From assembly GCF_013522925.1 (NCBI RefSeq), contig NZ_JAAMQU010000007.1, positions 62,001 to 126,000 of the forward strand: 64,000 nucleotides of DNA, in the 5' to 3' direction. A model generated the notes under the pieces. That model was not told the origin of the DNA. It was given only the letters and a program-made list of their open reading frames with translations, and made no database searches. Position numbers and translations under genes: made by a program. This stretch comes from Pseudomonas japonica (GTDB taxonomy: Bacteria > Pseudomonadota > Gammaproteobacteria > Pseudomonadales > Pseudomonadaceae). Each line of letters begins with the position of its first letter. Positions within the stretch are counted from its first letter, which is position 1. Of the stretch, positions 8,283-16,798 are shown piece after piece.

Positions 8283-9175
8283 TGCACCAGCGCCCCGCCA
8301 CTCTGCCCGCCCGGGTCGGCGCGCTCCCGCAAGCGGTGGCCGGCCACGGCGGGCAACACCGCCTGAATGTCTTCCGGCATCACAAAATCACGACGATCGA
8401 GCAAGGCCCAGGCGCGGGCCGCGGACAGCAACGCCAGGCTGCCCCGAGGCGATAGCCCCACGGCGAAGCGCGGCTGGGTGCGCGTAGCCTCGACGAGGCG
8501 CAGCACATAGTCCACCAGCGCCTCACTGACCTTGATCGCCTTGGCCCGGGCCTGCGCCTGGGCCAATTGCTCATGGTCCAGCACCGGCGCCAGCCGCGGC
8601 AACATGTCCCGGCGTGCTTCGCCCAGTAACAGCGCCCGCTCCGCAGCATGGGCCGGGTAGCCCAGCGACAGGCGCATGAGAAAGCGGTCCAGCTGGGATT
8701 CAGGCAGGGGGAAGGTGCCGCCCTGGCTGCTGGGGTTTTGCGTGGCAATCACGAAAAACGGCTGCGGCAAGGGGCGCGTGGCGCCTTCGATGGTGACCTG
8801 GCCTTCTTCCATCGCCTCCAGCAGCGCACTCTGGCTTTTGGGCGTGGCACGGTTGATTTCGTCGGCCAGCACCAGCTCGGCAAAGATAGGCCCGGGATGG
8901 AAGGCGAACTGGCCGCTGTCCTTGTCGAACACCGAAGTGCCGAGAATGTCACCTGGCAGCAGGTCGGAGGTGAACTGAATGCGCTGGAAACTCAGCCCCA
9001 GCACCTTGGCCAGGGTGTGGCTGAGCGTGGTTTTGCCCATGCCGGGCAGGTCTTCGATCAACAGGTGACCATCGGCGATCAGGCAGGTCAGCGCGAGCCG
9101 CACCTGAGTGTGCTTGCCCAACAGTACTTCGTTGACGGCCCCCAGGCACGCCTCCAGTGGATCAGCCATGGTCAC
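8252..9175 (-). CDS. MoxR family AAA+ ATPase
   Basis: MoxR ATPases are chaperone-like AAA+ proteins that remodel or activate partner complexes. Walker A is at residues 44-50 (PGMGKTT), Walker B near residue 110 (LVLADEIN), and a sensor 1 segment FFVIATQNP follows; the C-terminal half has the lid helices ending SPRGSLALLSAARAWALL and a PEDIQAVLP motif typical of the family. The reading starts at ATG 9175; an ATG two codons downstream (9169) is equally possible. It is the first gene of the MoxR-DUF58-TgpA-CHAD cluster, transcribed toward lower coordinates. The 3' end overlaps the next gene by 31 bases, so the four genes are surely one transcript. Confidence 0.92.
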   Translation of the reverse strand: MTMADPLEACLGAVNEVLLGKHTQVRLALTCLIADGHLLIEDLPGMGKTTLSHTLAKVLGLSFQRIQFTSDLLPGDILGTSVFDKDSGQFAFHPGPIFAELVLADEINRATPKSQSALLEAMEEGQVTIEGATRPLPQPFFVIATQNPSSQGGTFPLPESQLDRFLMRLSLGYPAHAAERALLLGEARRDMLPRLAPVLDHEQLAQAQARAKAIKVSEALVDYVLRLVEATRTQPRFAVGLSPRGSLALLSAARAWALLDRRDFVMPEDIQAVLPAVAGHRLRERADPGGQSGGALVQWLLSEVPAL

Positions 9176-9250
9176 CCCTCTCGCGTTGGCGGTATGGCGG
9201 CCCGAACGCGTACGTCAGCCAGGCAAGGAGGGATCAGCCCGCATTGGTGC

Positions 9251-9529
9251 TTAGCGGCCAGCCCTCGATTCACGAATATAGAACCGCGCTTTCTCGGCCT
9301 TGTTGCTACAGCCTTCGAACGCTTCGAACTGCTGCTGGGTCTTGGCGCCGGTCAACAGCGACAGTGCCTTGGAGTAGCTCACGGTTCCGGCAAACCCTTC
9401 GGCCTTGGCCAGGTCCAGTTCGTGCCAGGCGGCGTCGAGCTGGGTGGCGCAACTTTCGCGGTAGGCGGTCTTGGCGGCGCAGCCGGTCAACAGTACAGCG
9501 AGCAGAGGCAGACAGACCCAGGCTTTCAT
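9251..9529 (-). CDS. Small predicted lipoprotein (92 aa)
   Basis: ATG 9529 gives a signal peptide with lipobox LLTGC and cysteine 17 as the acylation site; a GGAG motif lies eleven bases upstream. Longer starts would put an improbable extension ahead of the signal sequence. The mature part is about 75 residues, mainly helical (LDAAWHELDLAKAE, YSKALSLLTGAKTQQQF) with two further cysteines (SCATQ, GCSNKAEK) that could form a disulfide in the periplasm. The family is unknown to me. It lies upstream of MoxR on the same strand and is divergent from the patatin gene; the two promoters must lie in 9530-9684. Confidence 0.72.
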   Translation of the reverse strand: MKAWVCLPLLAVLLTGCAAKTAYRESCATQLDAAWHELDLAKAEGFAGTVSYSKALSLLTGAKTQQQFEAFEGCSNKAEKARFYIRESRAGR

Positions 9530-9684
9530 CGATTCGAACACTCCAGAATTCATGCAACGTGCAGATAAGACGGTGCGGCGGTTGAAAAGTGCCTGCCGCA
9601 CGCGGGGCCGGCGGATTGTTCCTGGCCGACGAACGGTGCATTGTTAGCACATCGTCCGCGGGAAACCTATCCAAAGGGGGCTTG

Positions 9685-10776
9685 ATGAAACAATCCGTGG
9701 CATTGGTACTGGGTTCGGGCGGCGCGCGGGGCTATGCGCACATCGGCGCCATCGAGGAAATCGAACGCCGCGGCTACAACATCAGCTGCATCGCCGGCTG
9801 CTCCATGGGCGCGGTGGTGGGCGGTATCTACGCAGCGGGCAAGCTGGAGGAGTACCGCCACTGGATCGAGCGCCTGGACTACCTCGACGTGCTGCGGCTG
9901 GTGGACGTGAGCTTCCGGATGGGGGCGATCCGCGGCGACAAGGTATTCGGGCAGATCCGCCGCATCGTGGGCGAGCTGAACATCGAAGACCTGCGAATTC
10001 CCTATACCGCCGTAGCGACCGACCTCACCCACCAGAAGGAAATCTGGTTCCAGGAGGGCTGCCTGCACCAGGCCATGCGCGCCTCAGCAGCCATCCCCAG
10101 CCTGTTCACCCCGGTAATGATGGGCAACCGCATGCTGGTGGATGGCGGGTTGCTCAACCCGCTGCCAATCGTGCCCGTGGTCGCCAGCCATTGCGACCTG
10201 GTGGTGGCGGTAAACCTCAACGGCGCGGGAACCTTGCCGTTCGAGATGCCAGTGATCGAACGTCCCCCGGCGTTCCGCAACCGTTTCGATCGTCTGCTCG
10301 ATTCCCTGGGATCGCGCATGCCCCTGCGCCGTCGCCAGGCTGAAGCGGTGCTGCAGATGGAGCGCAACGTACTGGCCCCGGTGAGCGCCTCGCCTGAGCC
10401 GTGGTTCACCGGTGGCCTGGCGGACGACCTGGCCGCCAGCCTTGCCGACAGCATGGGTGACCCGGTAATGGAAGCCCGCCCCAAGCGTCGCCGTAATCGG
10501 GCCGGCGCGGACGAAACCGTCCCCTCCTCGGCCACCGGCGCTGTGGTGGTCGACACCGTGGGCCCTGCGTCCTTGCTGGACCTGATCAACCAGAGTTTCG
10601 AGGTGATGCAAACCTCACTGTCTCAGTACAAGATCGCCGGCTACCCACCCGATGTACTGATCGAGGTGCCCAAGCGTGTGTGCCGCTTCTTCGAGTTCTA
10701 CAAGGCGCCGGAATTGATCGCCCTGGGCAGGCGCATGGCCAAGGACGCCTTTGATCGCTACGAAGGCAAGGCCTGA
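9685..10776 (+). CDS. Patatin-like phospholipase
   Basis: A cytoplasmic or membrane-associated serine lipase with the patatin Ser-Asp dyad. The oxyanion-hole loop GSGGARGYAH is at residues 10-19, the nucleophile S40 in GCSMG, and the catalytic aspartate D153 in VDGG. The start at ATG 9685 follows AAAGGGGG and places the glycine-rich loop at the normal distance from the N-terminus; an upstream in-frame ATG would add 32 unrelated residues. There is no signal peptide. Residues after about 230 form a basic, low-complexity linker (KRRRNRAG) and a C-terminal helical tail. Its last 19 bases overlap the end of kdpE on the opposite strand. Natural substrate unknown; the RssA/YchK-type family is the nearest description. 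Confidence 0.88.
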   Translation: MKQSVALVLGSGGARGYAHIGAIEEIERRGYNISCIAGCSMGAVVGGIYAAGKLEEYRHWIERLDYLDVLRLVDVSFRMGAIRGDKVFGQIRRIVGELNIEDLRIPYTAVATDLTHQKEIWFQEGCLHQAMRASAAIPSLFTPVMMGNRMLVDGGLLNPLPIVPVVASHCDLVVAVNLNGAGTLPFEMPVIERPPAFRNRFDRLLDSLGSRMPLRRRQAEAVLQMERNVLAPVSASPEPWFTGGLADDLAASLADSMGDPVMEARPKRRRNRAGADETVPSSATGAVVVDTVGPASLLDLINQSFEVMQTSLSQYKIAGYPPDVLIEVPKRVCRFFEFYKAPELIALGRRMAKDAFDRYEGKA

Positions 10777-11474
10777 TCGAGCGCCGTGGCCTCCAGCAGC
10801 CGATAGCCCACCCCGGGCTCGGTCTGGATGTAGCGTGGCCTGGCCGGGTCGTCGCCGAGTTTGTGGCGCAAATGGCCGATCACGATTCTCAGGTAATGGG
10901 TGTCGTCGGCATGTGACGGCCCCCAGATGTCGATCAGCAGCTGCCGTTGGGTAATGACCCGCCCCGGGTGCCGTGCCAGCTGTGCCAGCACTGCGTACTC
11001 TTTTCGCGTGAGGCTCAGCGCCATGCCGGCCAGGGTTACCCGGCGCCCGGCCAGGTCCACATTGAGCTCGCCAAGCCGCACCGTCGCCGCCTCGCCTTGC
11101 CCGGGCGTGGCCTGGCGCAGCAAGGCCCTCACCCGCGCCAGAAACTCCTGAATACCGAACGGCTTGGTCACATAGTCGTTGGCGCCCGCGTCCAGTGCTT
11201 GCACCTTCTGCGCCTCGCTTGCCCGTACCGACAGCACCAGCACGGGGGTTTGCGTCCATTCGCGCAGTTGCGCCAGCACCGCCTGGCCGTCCATGTCCGG
11301 CAGGCCCAGGTCCAGCACGATCAGGTCGGGGCGGCCCAGCGCGGCCTGCTCGAGACCCTGGGCGCCGGTTTCGGCTTCCAGCACTTTGTAACTTTGGGCG
11401 CCCAGCGCAATACGCAGGAATTTACGGATCTGTGGCTCGTCATCCACGATCAGCACAGTGGCAAGGTCGGGCAT
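10758..11474 (-). CDS. kdpE: KdpE response regulator for potassium uptake
   Basis: KdpE is the OmpR/PhoB-type regulator that turns on kdpABC when potassium is scarce. The receiver domain has acidic residues DDE at 11-13, phospho-acceptor D55 (LIVLD) and K in YVTKPFG; the winged-helix domain (residues about 130-225) ends with GVGYRLLE. ATG 11474 was chosen because it lies two bases after the kdpD stop and begins the normal MPDLATVLIVDDE. The pair is translationally coupled. The C-terminus runs into the end of the patatin gene, sharing 19 bases in opposite orientation. Confidence 0.95.
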   Translation of the reverse strand: MPDLATVLIVDDEPQIRKFLRIALGAQSYKVLEAETGAQGLEQAALGRPDLIVLDLGLPDMDGQAVLAQLREWTQTPVLVLSVRASEAQKVQALDAGANDYVTKPFGIQEFLARVRALLRQATPGQGEAATVRLGELNVDLAGRRVTLAGMALSLTRKEYAVLAQLARHPGRVITQRQLLIDIWGPSHADDTHYLRIVIGHLRHKLGDDPARPRYIQTEPGVGYRLLEATALDQALPS

Positions 11475-11476
11475 GT

Positions 11477-14128
11477 TCAGGGTTCGCTGTGCGGGCCAGG
11501 TGGCGGGTGAAGCGGCAAGCATAGGGCGATGCGGGTACCCTGGCCACCCTCGGCATCGCTTACCAGTACCTGCCCCCCGTGGGCGCCTACCATACCCTGG
11601 CAGATAGCCAACCCCAGGCCCGTGCCCTGGCCGCCACGGTCCCCCCGGGCGGCGGTATAGAACATGTCGAAGATCCGCTCACGCTCTTCGAGGGGAATGC
11701 CAGGCCCTTGGTCGCTCACCGTCAGGCATAGCCGGTCATTGTCCTGAAGGGCTTCGACGAGGATGCGCCCCCCTGGCGGGGAAAACCGCGCGGCGTTCTC
11801 CAGCACATTGACCAACGCCTGCTCTATGAGCGCCGGATGTACCCACAGTAGCGGCAACGCCGCTGGGGCCACCACCTCGACTGCGAACGGCGCCAGTACC
11901 GAGCGCAAGCGCTGCAGCGCCGCCCCGATCAGCTCGTCGGCCGCGATCCAGTCCCGGGCGAGGGTCAGCGCGCCATGGCCGAGGCGGGTCATGTCCAGCA
12001 GGTTCTGGATATAGCGGTCCAGGCGCTCGCATTCCAGCCGAGTGGTTTCCAGCAGCTCGGCGCTGTCCGCGGGGGTCAGCAACTCCCCCAACGATTGCAG
12101 GCTTTCTATACTGCCGCGCATGACCGTGAGCGGTGTGCGCAGGTCATGGGAAACGGACGCCAGCAAGGCGCTGCGCAGTTGTTCGGTTTCGCCGTGCAGC
12201 CGCGCCGCCTCCAGTTCCTCGGCCAGCCGGGCGCGAGCCAGCGCCTGGGCCAGAGGCTGTGCAAGGGCCATGGCCAACTGGCGCCGTTGCCGGCTGATGG
12301 TCCCTGGCTCTGCGGCGGCCAGCCCCAACACGCCGAGGGTGCGGCCGTCGGCTACCAGCGGCCACCACCACCATCGGCTACCTGGTAGGGTACCGCTGCC
12401 CTCACCCGCCGCCTGCCCGTGCTGCCAGGCCCAGTCGGCCGCAGCGCGCTCCGTGGCGCTGAGGTTTACCGGTAAATCACCATTGGCCTGCAAGGCGTTA
12501 TCAGCGCCACGCTCCAGCAGGCAGGCGCGCACGTCGGCCCAGCGCGCCAAATGGGTGGTGGCCGCTGCCGCAACGGCGTGATGATCGCTGGCGGCTGCCA
12601 AGCCCCGGGAAAAGTCCAGCAGCTCGGCAGTTTCAGCCTGAGCTTCGCGCAGCGCTTGCAATTGTCGGCGCTGACGCCCCGCGAGCTGCCCGGTCAGGGT
12701 TGCCATCACCAGGAAGAACAGCAGCGTGAGCACGTCCTCCCCGCGCTGGATCATCAGCGAATAGCGCGGCGCAATGAACAACAGGTCATACATCACGAAC
12801 GAAGCCACGGCGCACACCAAGGCCGGGCCGGTGGCGCTACGTACGGCTATCAACAGCACAGCCGTGAGAAAGATGAGCGAAACGTTAGGTAACGCCAGCC
12901 AGCCAGCTACGCCATAGGCCAAAACGCTGGCCATGGCGGCAGCCAGGATCGCCAGCAGGTAAGGCCCTGCCGGCTGAGGGTTCAGCGGCGCACGCGTTTT
13001 ACTGGCGGGCAAGGCCTGGTCCCGCTCCAGTACGCTGATTTCAAGCCTGGGAGCGCCTTGCAACAACCGCACGGCGACACCCCGCCGCCAACGCCGCCGC
13101 GCCCCGGAGTGCCCTACCAGCAGCAGGCTGGCGTGGCGCTCATGGGCATGCTCCAGAAGCGTGCGGGCAGGGTCGGCACCGCGCAATACCACAACCTCGC
13201 CCCCCAGCCGCTCAGCCAGTTGCTGGGCCAGGGCCAACCGTTGCCGGCAGGTTTCGTCCTTCGGTGTGCCGTCTTCCACATGCACCACGCTCCAGGGCAA
13301 GTGCCGGCGCTGGGCAACCAGGCTGGCATGGCGGATCAGGCGCTCGGCCTGGTTGTCTGCTGCAATGCCTACCAGCAAGCGGCCGCGCAGGCTTGCAGTA
13401 CGTAGCGATTGCCCACCGCCATCGCGATCAAGCCCGGCATCCACCTGCGCGGCCGCGGTTTGCAACGCCAGCTCACGCAGGGCGGCCAGGTGGTGGGGGG
13501 TGAAAAACGCTTCGATGGCCGCCCTGGCCTGCTCGGGCACGTACACCTTGCCCTCGCGCAGCCGCTCCAGCAGATCATGCGGTGGAAGGTCGATCAGCAC
13601 CAGTTCGCTGGCGGTCAGCACCAGCCAGTCCGGGACGGTCTCGCGCACTCGCACGCCAGTGATTGCGCGTACCCGGTCGTTGAGGCTTTCCAGGTGCTGA
13701 ACGTTCACCGTGGTGTACACATCGATGCCGGCCGCCAGCAGCTCCTGCACATCCTGCCAGCGCTTGGCGTGGCGGCTACCCGGTGCGTTGTCGTGGGCCA
13801 GTTCGTCGATCAATGCCAGTTGCGGCCGGGCCTGCAGCAGGGCGTCGAGGTCCAGCGCTTCCAGCCAGCGGTCGCGGTACTGCACCTTACGCAGCGGCTG
13901 CCGGGGCAAACCGGTGAGCAGCGCTTCGGTTTGCGCCCGGCCATGAGTGACCACCACCCCGGCAACCACATTCACACCCTGGCGCTGCCGGGCCTGAGCC
14001 GCCTGCAGCATGGCGTAGGTTTTACCCACGCCAGCGGCGGCGCCCAGGAACACTTTCAAGCGCCCCCGGCCAGGCTCCGGGAGCGCAGCCAGCAAGGCGT
14101 CCGCGCGAGCGGCATCGCTAATGGTCAT
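11477..14128 (-). CDS. kdpD: KdpD sensor histidine kinase
   Basis: KdpD senses potassium limitation and phosphorylates KdpE. Domains in order: KdpD N-terminal domain with a Walker A motif GAAAGVGKT at residues 29-37; a universal stress protein-like domain about 250-370, known in relatives to bind c-di-AMP or act as a scaffold; four clustered transmembrane helices (DUF4118) about 388-480; a GAF-like region about 500-630; a dimerisation domain with phospho-acceptor H661 in SVSHDLRTP; and an ATPase domain with GQGTGLGLAI near the C-terminus. At 883 residues it has the normal length. It lies 26 bases downstream of kdpC and is probably expressed both with the transporter and at a basal level. Confidence 0.97.
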   Translation of the reverse strand: MTISDAARADALLAALPEPGRGRLKVFLGAAAGVGKTYAMLQAAQARQRQGVNVVAGVVVTHGRAQTEALLTGLPRQPLRKVQYRDRWLEALDLDALLQARPQLALIDELAHDNAPGSRHAKRWQDVQELLAAGIDVYTTVNVQHLESLNDRVRAITGVRVRETVPDWLVLTASELVLIDLPPHDLLERLREGKVYVPEQARAAIEAFFTPHHLAALRELALQTAAAQVDAGLDRDGGGQSLRTASLRGRLLVGIAADNQAERLIRHASLVAQRRHLPWSVVHVEDGTPKDETCRQRLALAQQLAERLGGEVVVLRGADPARTLLEHAHERHASLLLVGHSGARRRWRRGVAVRLLQGAPRLEISVLERDQALPASKTRAPLNPQPAGPYLLAILAAAMASVLAYGVAGWLALPNVSLIFLTAVLLIAVRSATGPALVCAVASFVMYDLLFIAPRYSLMIQRGEDVLTLLFFLVMATLTGQLAGRQRRQLQALREAQAETAELLDFSRGLAAASDHHAVAAAATTHLARWADVRACLLERGADNALQANGDLPVNLSATERAAADWAWQHGQAAGEGSGTLPGSRWWWWPLVADGRTLGVLGLAAAEPGTISRQRRQLAMALAQPLAQALARARLAEELEAARLHGETEQLRSALLASVSHDLRTPLTVMRGSIESLQSLGELLTPADSAELLETTRLECERLDRYIQNLLDMTRLGHGALTLARDWIAADELIGAALQRLRSVLAPFAVEVVAPAALPLLWVHPALIEQALVNVLENAARFSPPGGRILVEALQDNDRLCLTVSDQGPGIPLEERERIFDMFYTAARGDRGGQGTGLGLAICQGMVGAHGGQVLVSDAEGGQGTRIALCLPLHPPPGPHSEP

Positions 14129-14154
14129 GGCTGCACTTCATAACGGGGCGGCGC

Positions 14155-14721
14155 TCACGGCTGTCGGGAAGGCGACGTTAACCTATCCAGCGCCAGGTTC
14201 AAGGCCAACACGTTCACCACCGGTGGGCCGAACACCGGCTGGCGTACCTGATCCGCCACCAGCGCCTGCACATCGTCTTGAGCCAGGCCCCGGGCGCGAG
14301 CCACCGCAGGCACCTGATACAACACAGATGCCGGTGGCAGGTCCGGGTCCAGGCCGCTGGCAGACGTGGTCAGCAAGGCCAGCGGTACCGGGCCGGCCAT
14401 GGGCTCATGCAGCGCCTTGGCGGCATCGGCGATGCGTGTAGCCAGCGCCGGATTGGTGGCCGCCAGGTTACTGGCCGAACTGGAAACAGTCGCATAATCC
14501 CCTGCCGACGGCCGAGGCTGGAACCAGCCGGTCCCCTCGAACTTTTGCCCCAGCAGCGCGGAGCCGCGCACCTGGCCCTGGCTATCGCGCACCAGGCTTC
14601 CCTGCGCCTGAGGCGCGAAGGCGAGCTGGGCCACTGCGGTCACCAGCAGCGGGTAAGCCACACCGGTAAGGGCGGTCATGATCAATAACAAGCCCACGGC
14701 GGGGCGTACGAACGACAACAT
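14155..14721 (-). CDS. kdpC: KdpC, potassium-transporting ATPase subunit C
   Basis: KdpC is the single-span subunit of the KdpFABC complex; its periplasmic domain assists ATP-driven transport by stabilising the nucleotide-bound pump. The 188-residue protein has one N-terminal helix (about residues 8-32, LLLIMTALTGVAYPLLV) and the family landmarks GSALLGQKF, FQPRPSAGDY and SASNLAATNP, with DLPPASVLYQVPAVARARG in the C-terminal half. It sits 22 bases after kdpB. Length and motifs are normal. Confidence 0.96.
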   Translation of the reverse strand: MLSFVRPAVGLLLIMTALTGVAYPLLVTAVAQLAFAPQAQGSLVRDSQGQVRGSALLGQKFEGTGWFQPRPSAGDYATVSSSASNLAATNPALATRIADAAKALHEPMAGPVPLALLTTSASGLDPDLPPASVLYQVPAVARARGLAQDDVQALVADQVRQPVFGPPVVNVLALNLALDRLTSPSRQP

Positions 14722-14743
14722 GGAAAATTCTCCAAATAGCGGG

Positions 14744-16789
14744 TTACACCAGGCCCAGCCCGGTGAGGCAGAGGTCGATCAGCTTGATCCCCACGAACGG
14801 CACCACCAGCCCGCCCAGGCCATAGATCAACAGGTTGCGACGCAGCAGGTGCGCCGCGCTGCGGGCTTGTACCCGCACCCCTCGAAGCGCCAGCGGCACC
14901 AGCACGATGATGATCAGGGCGTTGAAGACGATGGCGGACAGGATGGCGCTCTGCGGGCTGGCCAGGTGCATGATGTTGAGCACATTCAGCTGCGGGTAGA
15001 TGCCAGCGAACAGCGCCGGCAGGATGGCGAAGTATTTGGCTACGTCGTTGGCCACCGAAAAGGTCGTCAGCGCACCGCGGGTGACCAGCAATTCCTTGCC
15101 CACCCGTACCACATCCAGCAGCTTGGTGGGGTCGCTGTCCAGGTCCACCATGTTCGCCGCTTCGCGCGCGGCCTGGGTGCCTTCGTTCATGGCCACCCCC
15201 ACATCGGCCTGGGCCAAGGCCGGGGCATCATTGGCCCCATCACCGCACATGGCCACCAGCCTGCCTTGCTCCTGCTCGGCCCGGATGCGTTCAAGCTTCC
15301 TCAGCGGCGTCGCTTCCGCGATCACGTCATCCACCCCGGCCTCGGCGGCAATGGCGGCGGCAGTCAGCGGGTTGTCGCCCGTCACCATCACGGTGCGAAT
15401 ACCCAGCGCGCGCAGCGACGCAAAGCGCTCACGAATCCCAGGCTTTACCACGTCCGTGAGCTCGATCACGCCCAGCAGGTTGTTGTCCCGGCTCACCAGC
15501 AGCGGCGTACCACCTCGTTGAGCAATGCGATCGACTTCCCGGGCCACGGGGGCAACGAGTTCGCTACGGGTGTTGCCGACGAACGCCAGCACCGCATCCA
15601 CTGCGCCCTTGCGATAGCGCATGCCGTTGAGGTCCATGCCCGAGAGCCGGGTTTCGGCGCTGAACGGCACACCTGTACCGCCTTCTGCCACCGGCGGCTG
15701 GCCACCCACAAACTGAAGGATGGACTTGCCCTCGGCCGTGCTGTCGGCCAGTGAGGCAAACGCAGCGGCGGCAGCCAGGGCGTCCCGGCTTACGCCGGGT
15801 GCGGGCAAGAGGGCAGTACAGCGACGGTTACCGAAGGTGATGGTGCCGGTCTTGTCCAGCAGCAGCACCTGCACGTCGCCCGCCGCCTCCACGCCCCGAC
15901 CGGACTTGGCAATCACATTCAGGCGCACCAGGCGATCCATGCCGGCAATGCCGATGGCCGACAGCAGCCCGCCGATGGTGGTGGGAATGAGCGTGACCAA
16001 CAGCGCCAACAGGTACACCGCTGGCAGGTCCCCGCCTGCATACAGCGCGAAGGGCTGCAGGCTGGCCACCACCATCACGAAAATGAGCGTGAGGCCGATC
16101 AGCAGGCTGTCCAGCGCGATTTCGTTGGGGGTCTTCTGGCGACGGGCGCCCTCGACCAGAGCGATCATGCGGTCTACCGTGGATTCACCCGGGTTGCTGG
16201 ACACCCTCACCAGCAGCCAGTCCGAAACCACCCGGGTATTACCGGTCACCGCCGAACGATCGCCACCGGACTCGCGAATGACCGGCGCCGATTCCCCGGT
16301 GATCGCGGCTTCGTCTACTGCGGCAATACCATCGATGACTTCGCCGTCGGCCGGGATCATTTCCCCGGCTTCCACCCTCACAATGTCACCCACGCGCAAT
16401 ACGCCGGCGGGCACGGGCTGGAAGGCACCGGTAACATCCTGGCGGCGGGCCAGCAAGCCCTGGCTGCCGCTGCGCAGGCTGTCTGCGCGGGCACGTCCGC
16501 GGCCTTCGGCGAGGGCTTCAGCAAAGTTGGCGAACAACACGGTAAACCACAGCCACAGCGCCAGTTGAGCGCCAAGGCTGGCGCTTACCGCCGCGTTCGG
16601 CAGCAGGCACAGCACGGTGGTGGCCACGGCAGTGAGCGCAACCACCAGCATCACCGGGGCGCGCCGCAGTTGGCGCGGGTCGAGCTTGAGGAAAGCCTGG
16701 CCCAGCGCGGGCAACCAAAGCCCTTTGAGGTGGGTGCTCGCGACCGGCTGCGCTGCAGCCACCGCGGCGGTTTCAAGCGGCATATTCAT
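14744..16789 (-). CDS. kdpB: KdpB, P-type ATPase subunit of the potassium pump
   Basis: KdpB is the P-type ATPase that powers high-affinity potassium uptake. The phosphorylated aspartate lies in DKTGTIT (near residue 315), the actuator loop TGES is seen in [10 protein letters not shown], and the hinge is [18 protein letters not shown]. Transmembrane helices flank these regions, including the [22 protein letters not shown] type segment of the family. At 681 residues it is full length. It follows kdpA by nine bases; all residues that I can check are intact, so the pump should be functional. Confidence 0.97.
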   Translation of the reverse strand: MNMPLETAAVAAAQPVASTHLKGLWLPALGQAFLKLDPRQLRRAPVMLVVALTAVATTVLCLLPNAAVSASLGAQLALWLWFTVLFANFAEALAEGRGRARADSLRSGSQGLLARRQDVTGAFQPVPAGVLRVGDIVRVEAGEMIPADGEVIDGIAAVDEAAITGESAPVIRESGGDRSAVTGNTRVVSDWLLVRVSSNPGESTVDRMIALVEGARRQKTPNEIALDSLLIGLTLIFVMVVASLQPFALYAGGDLPAVYLLALLVTLIPTTIGGLLSAIGIAGMDRLVRLNVIAKSGRGVEAAGDVQVLLLDKTGTITFGNRRCTALLPAPGVSRDALAAAAAFASLADSTAEGKSILQFVGGQPPVAEGGTGVPFSAETRLSGMDLNGMRYRKGAVDAVLAFVGNTRSELVAPVAREVDRIAQRGGTPLLVSRDNNLLGVIELTDVVKPGIRERFASLRALGIRTVMVTGDNPLTAAAIAAEAGVDDVIAEATPLRKLERIRAEQEQGRLVAMCGDGANDAPALAQADVGVAMNEGTQAAREAANMVDLDSDPTKLLDVVRVGKELLVTRGALTTFSVANDVAKYFAILPALFAGIYPQLNVLNIMHLASPQSAILSAIVFNALIIIVLVPLALRGVRVQARSAAHLLRRNLLIYGLGGLVVPFVGIKLIDLCLTGLGLV

Positions 16790-16798
16790 GGCAGGTTC

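Noticed and set aside
14678-15754. Open frame antisense to kdpB
   Set aside because: Opposite to the conserved hydrolase domain of KdpB; no independent evidence.
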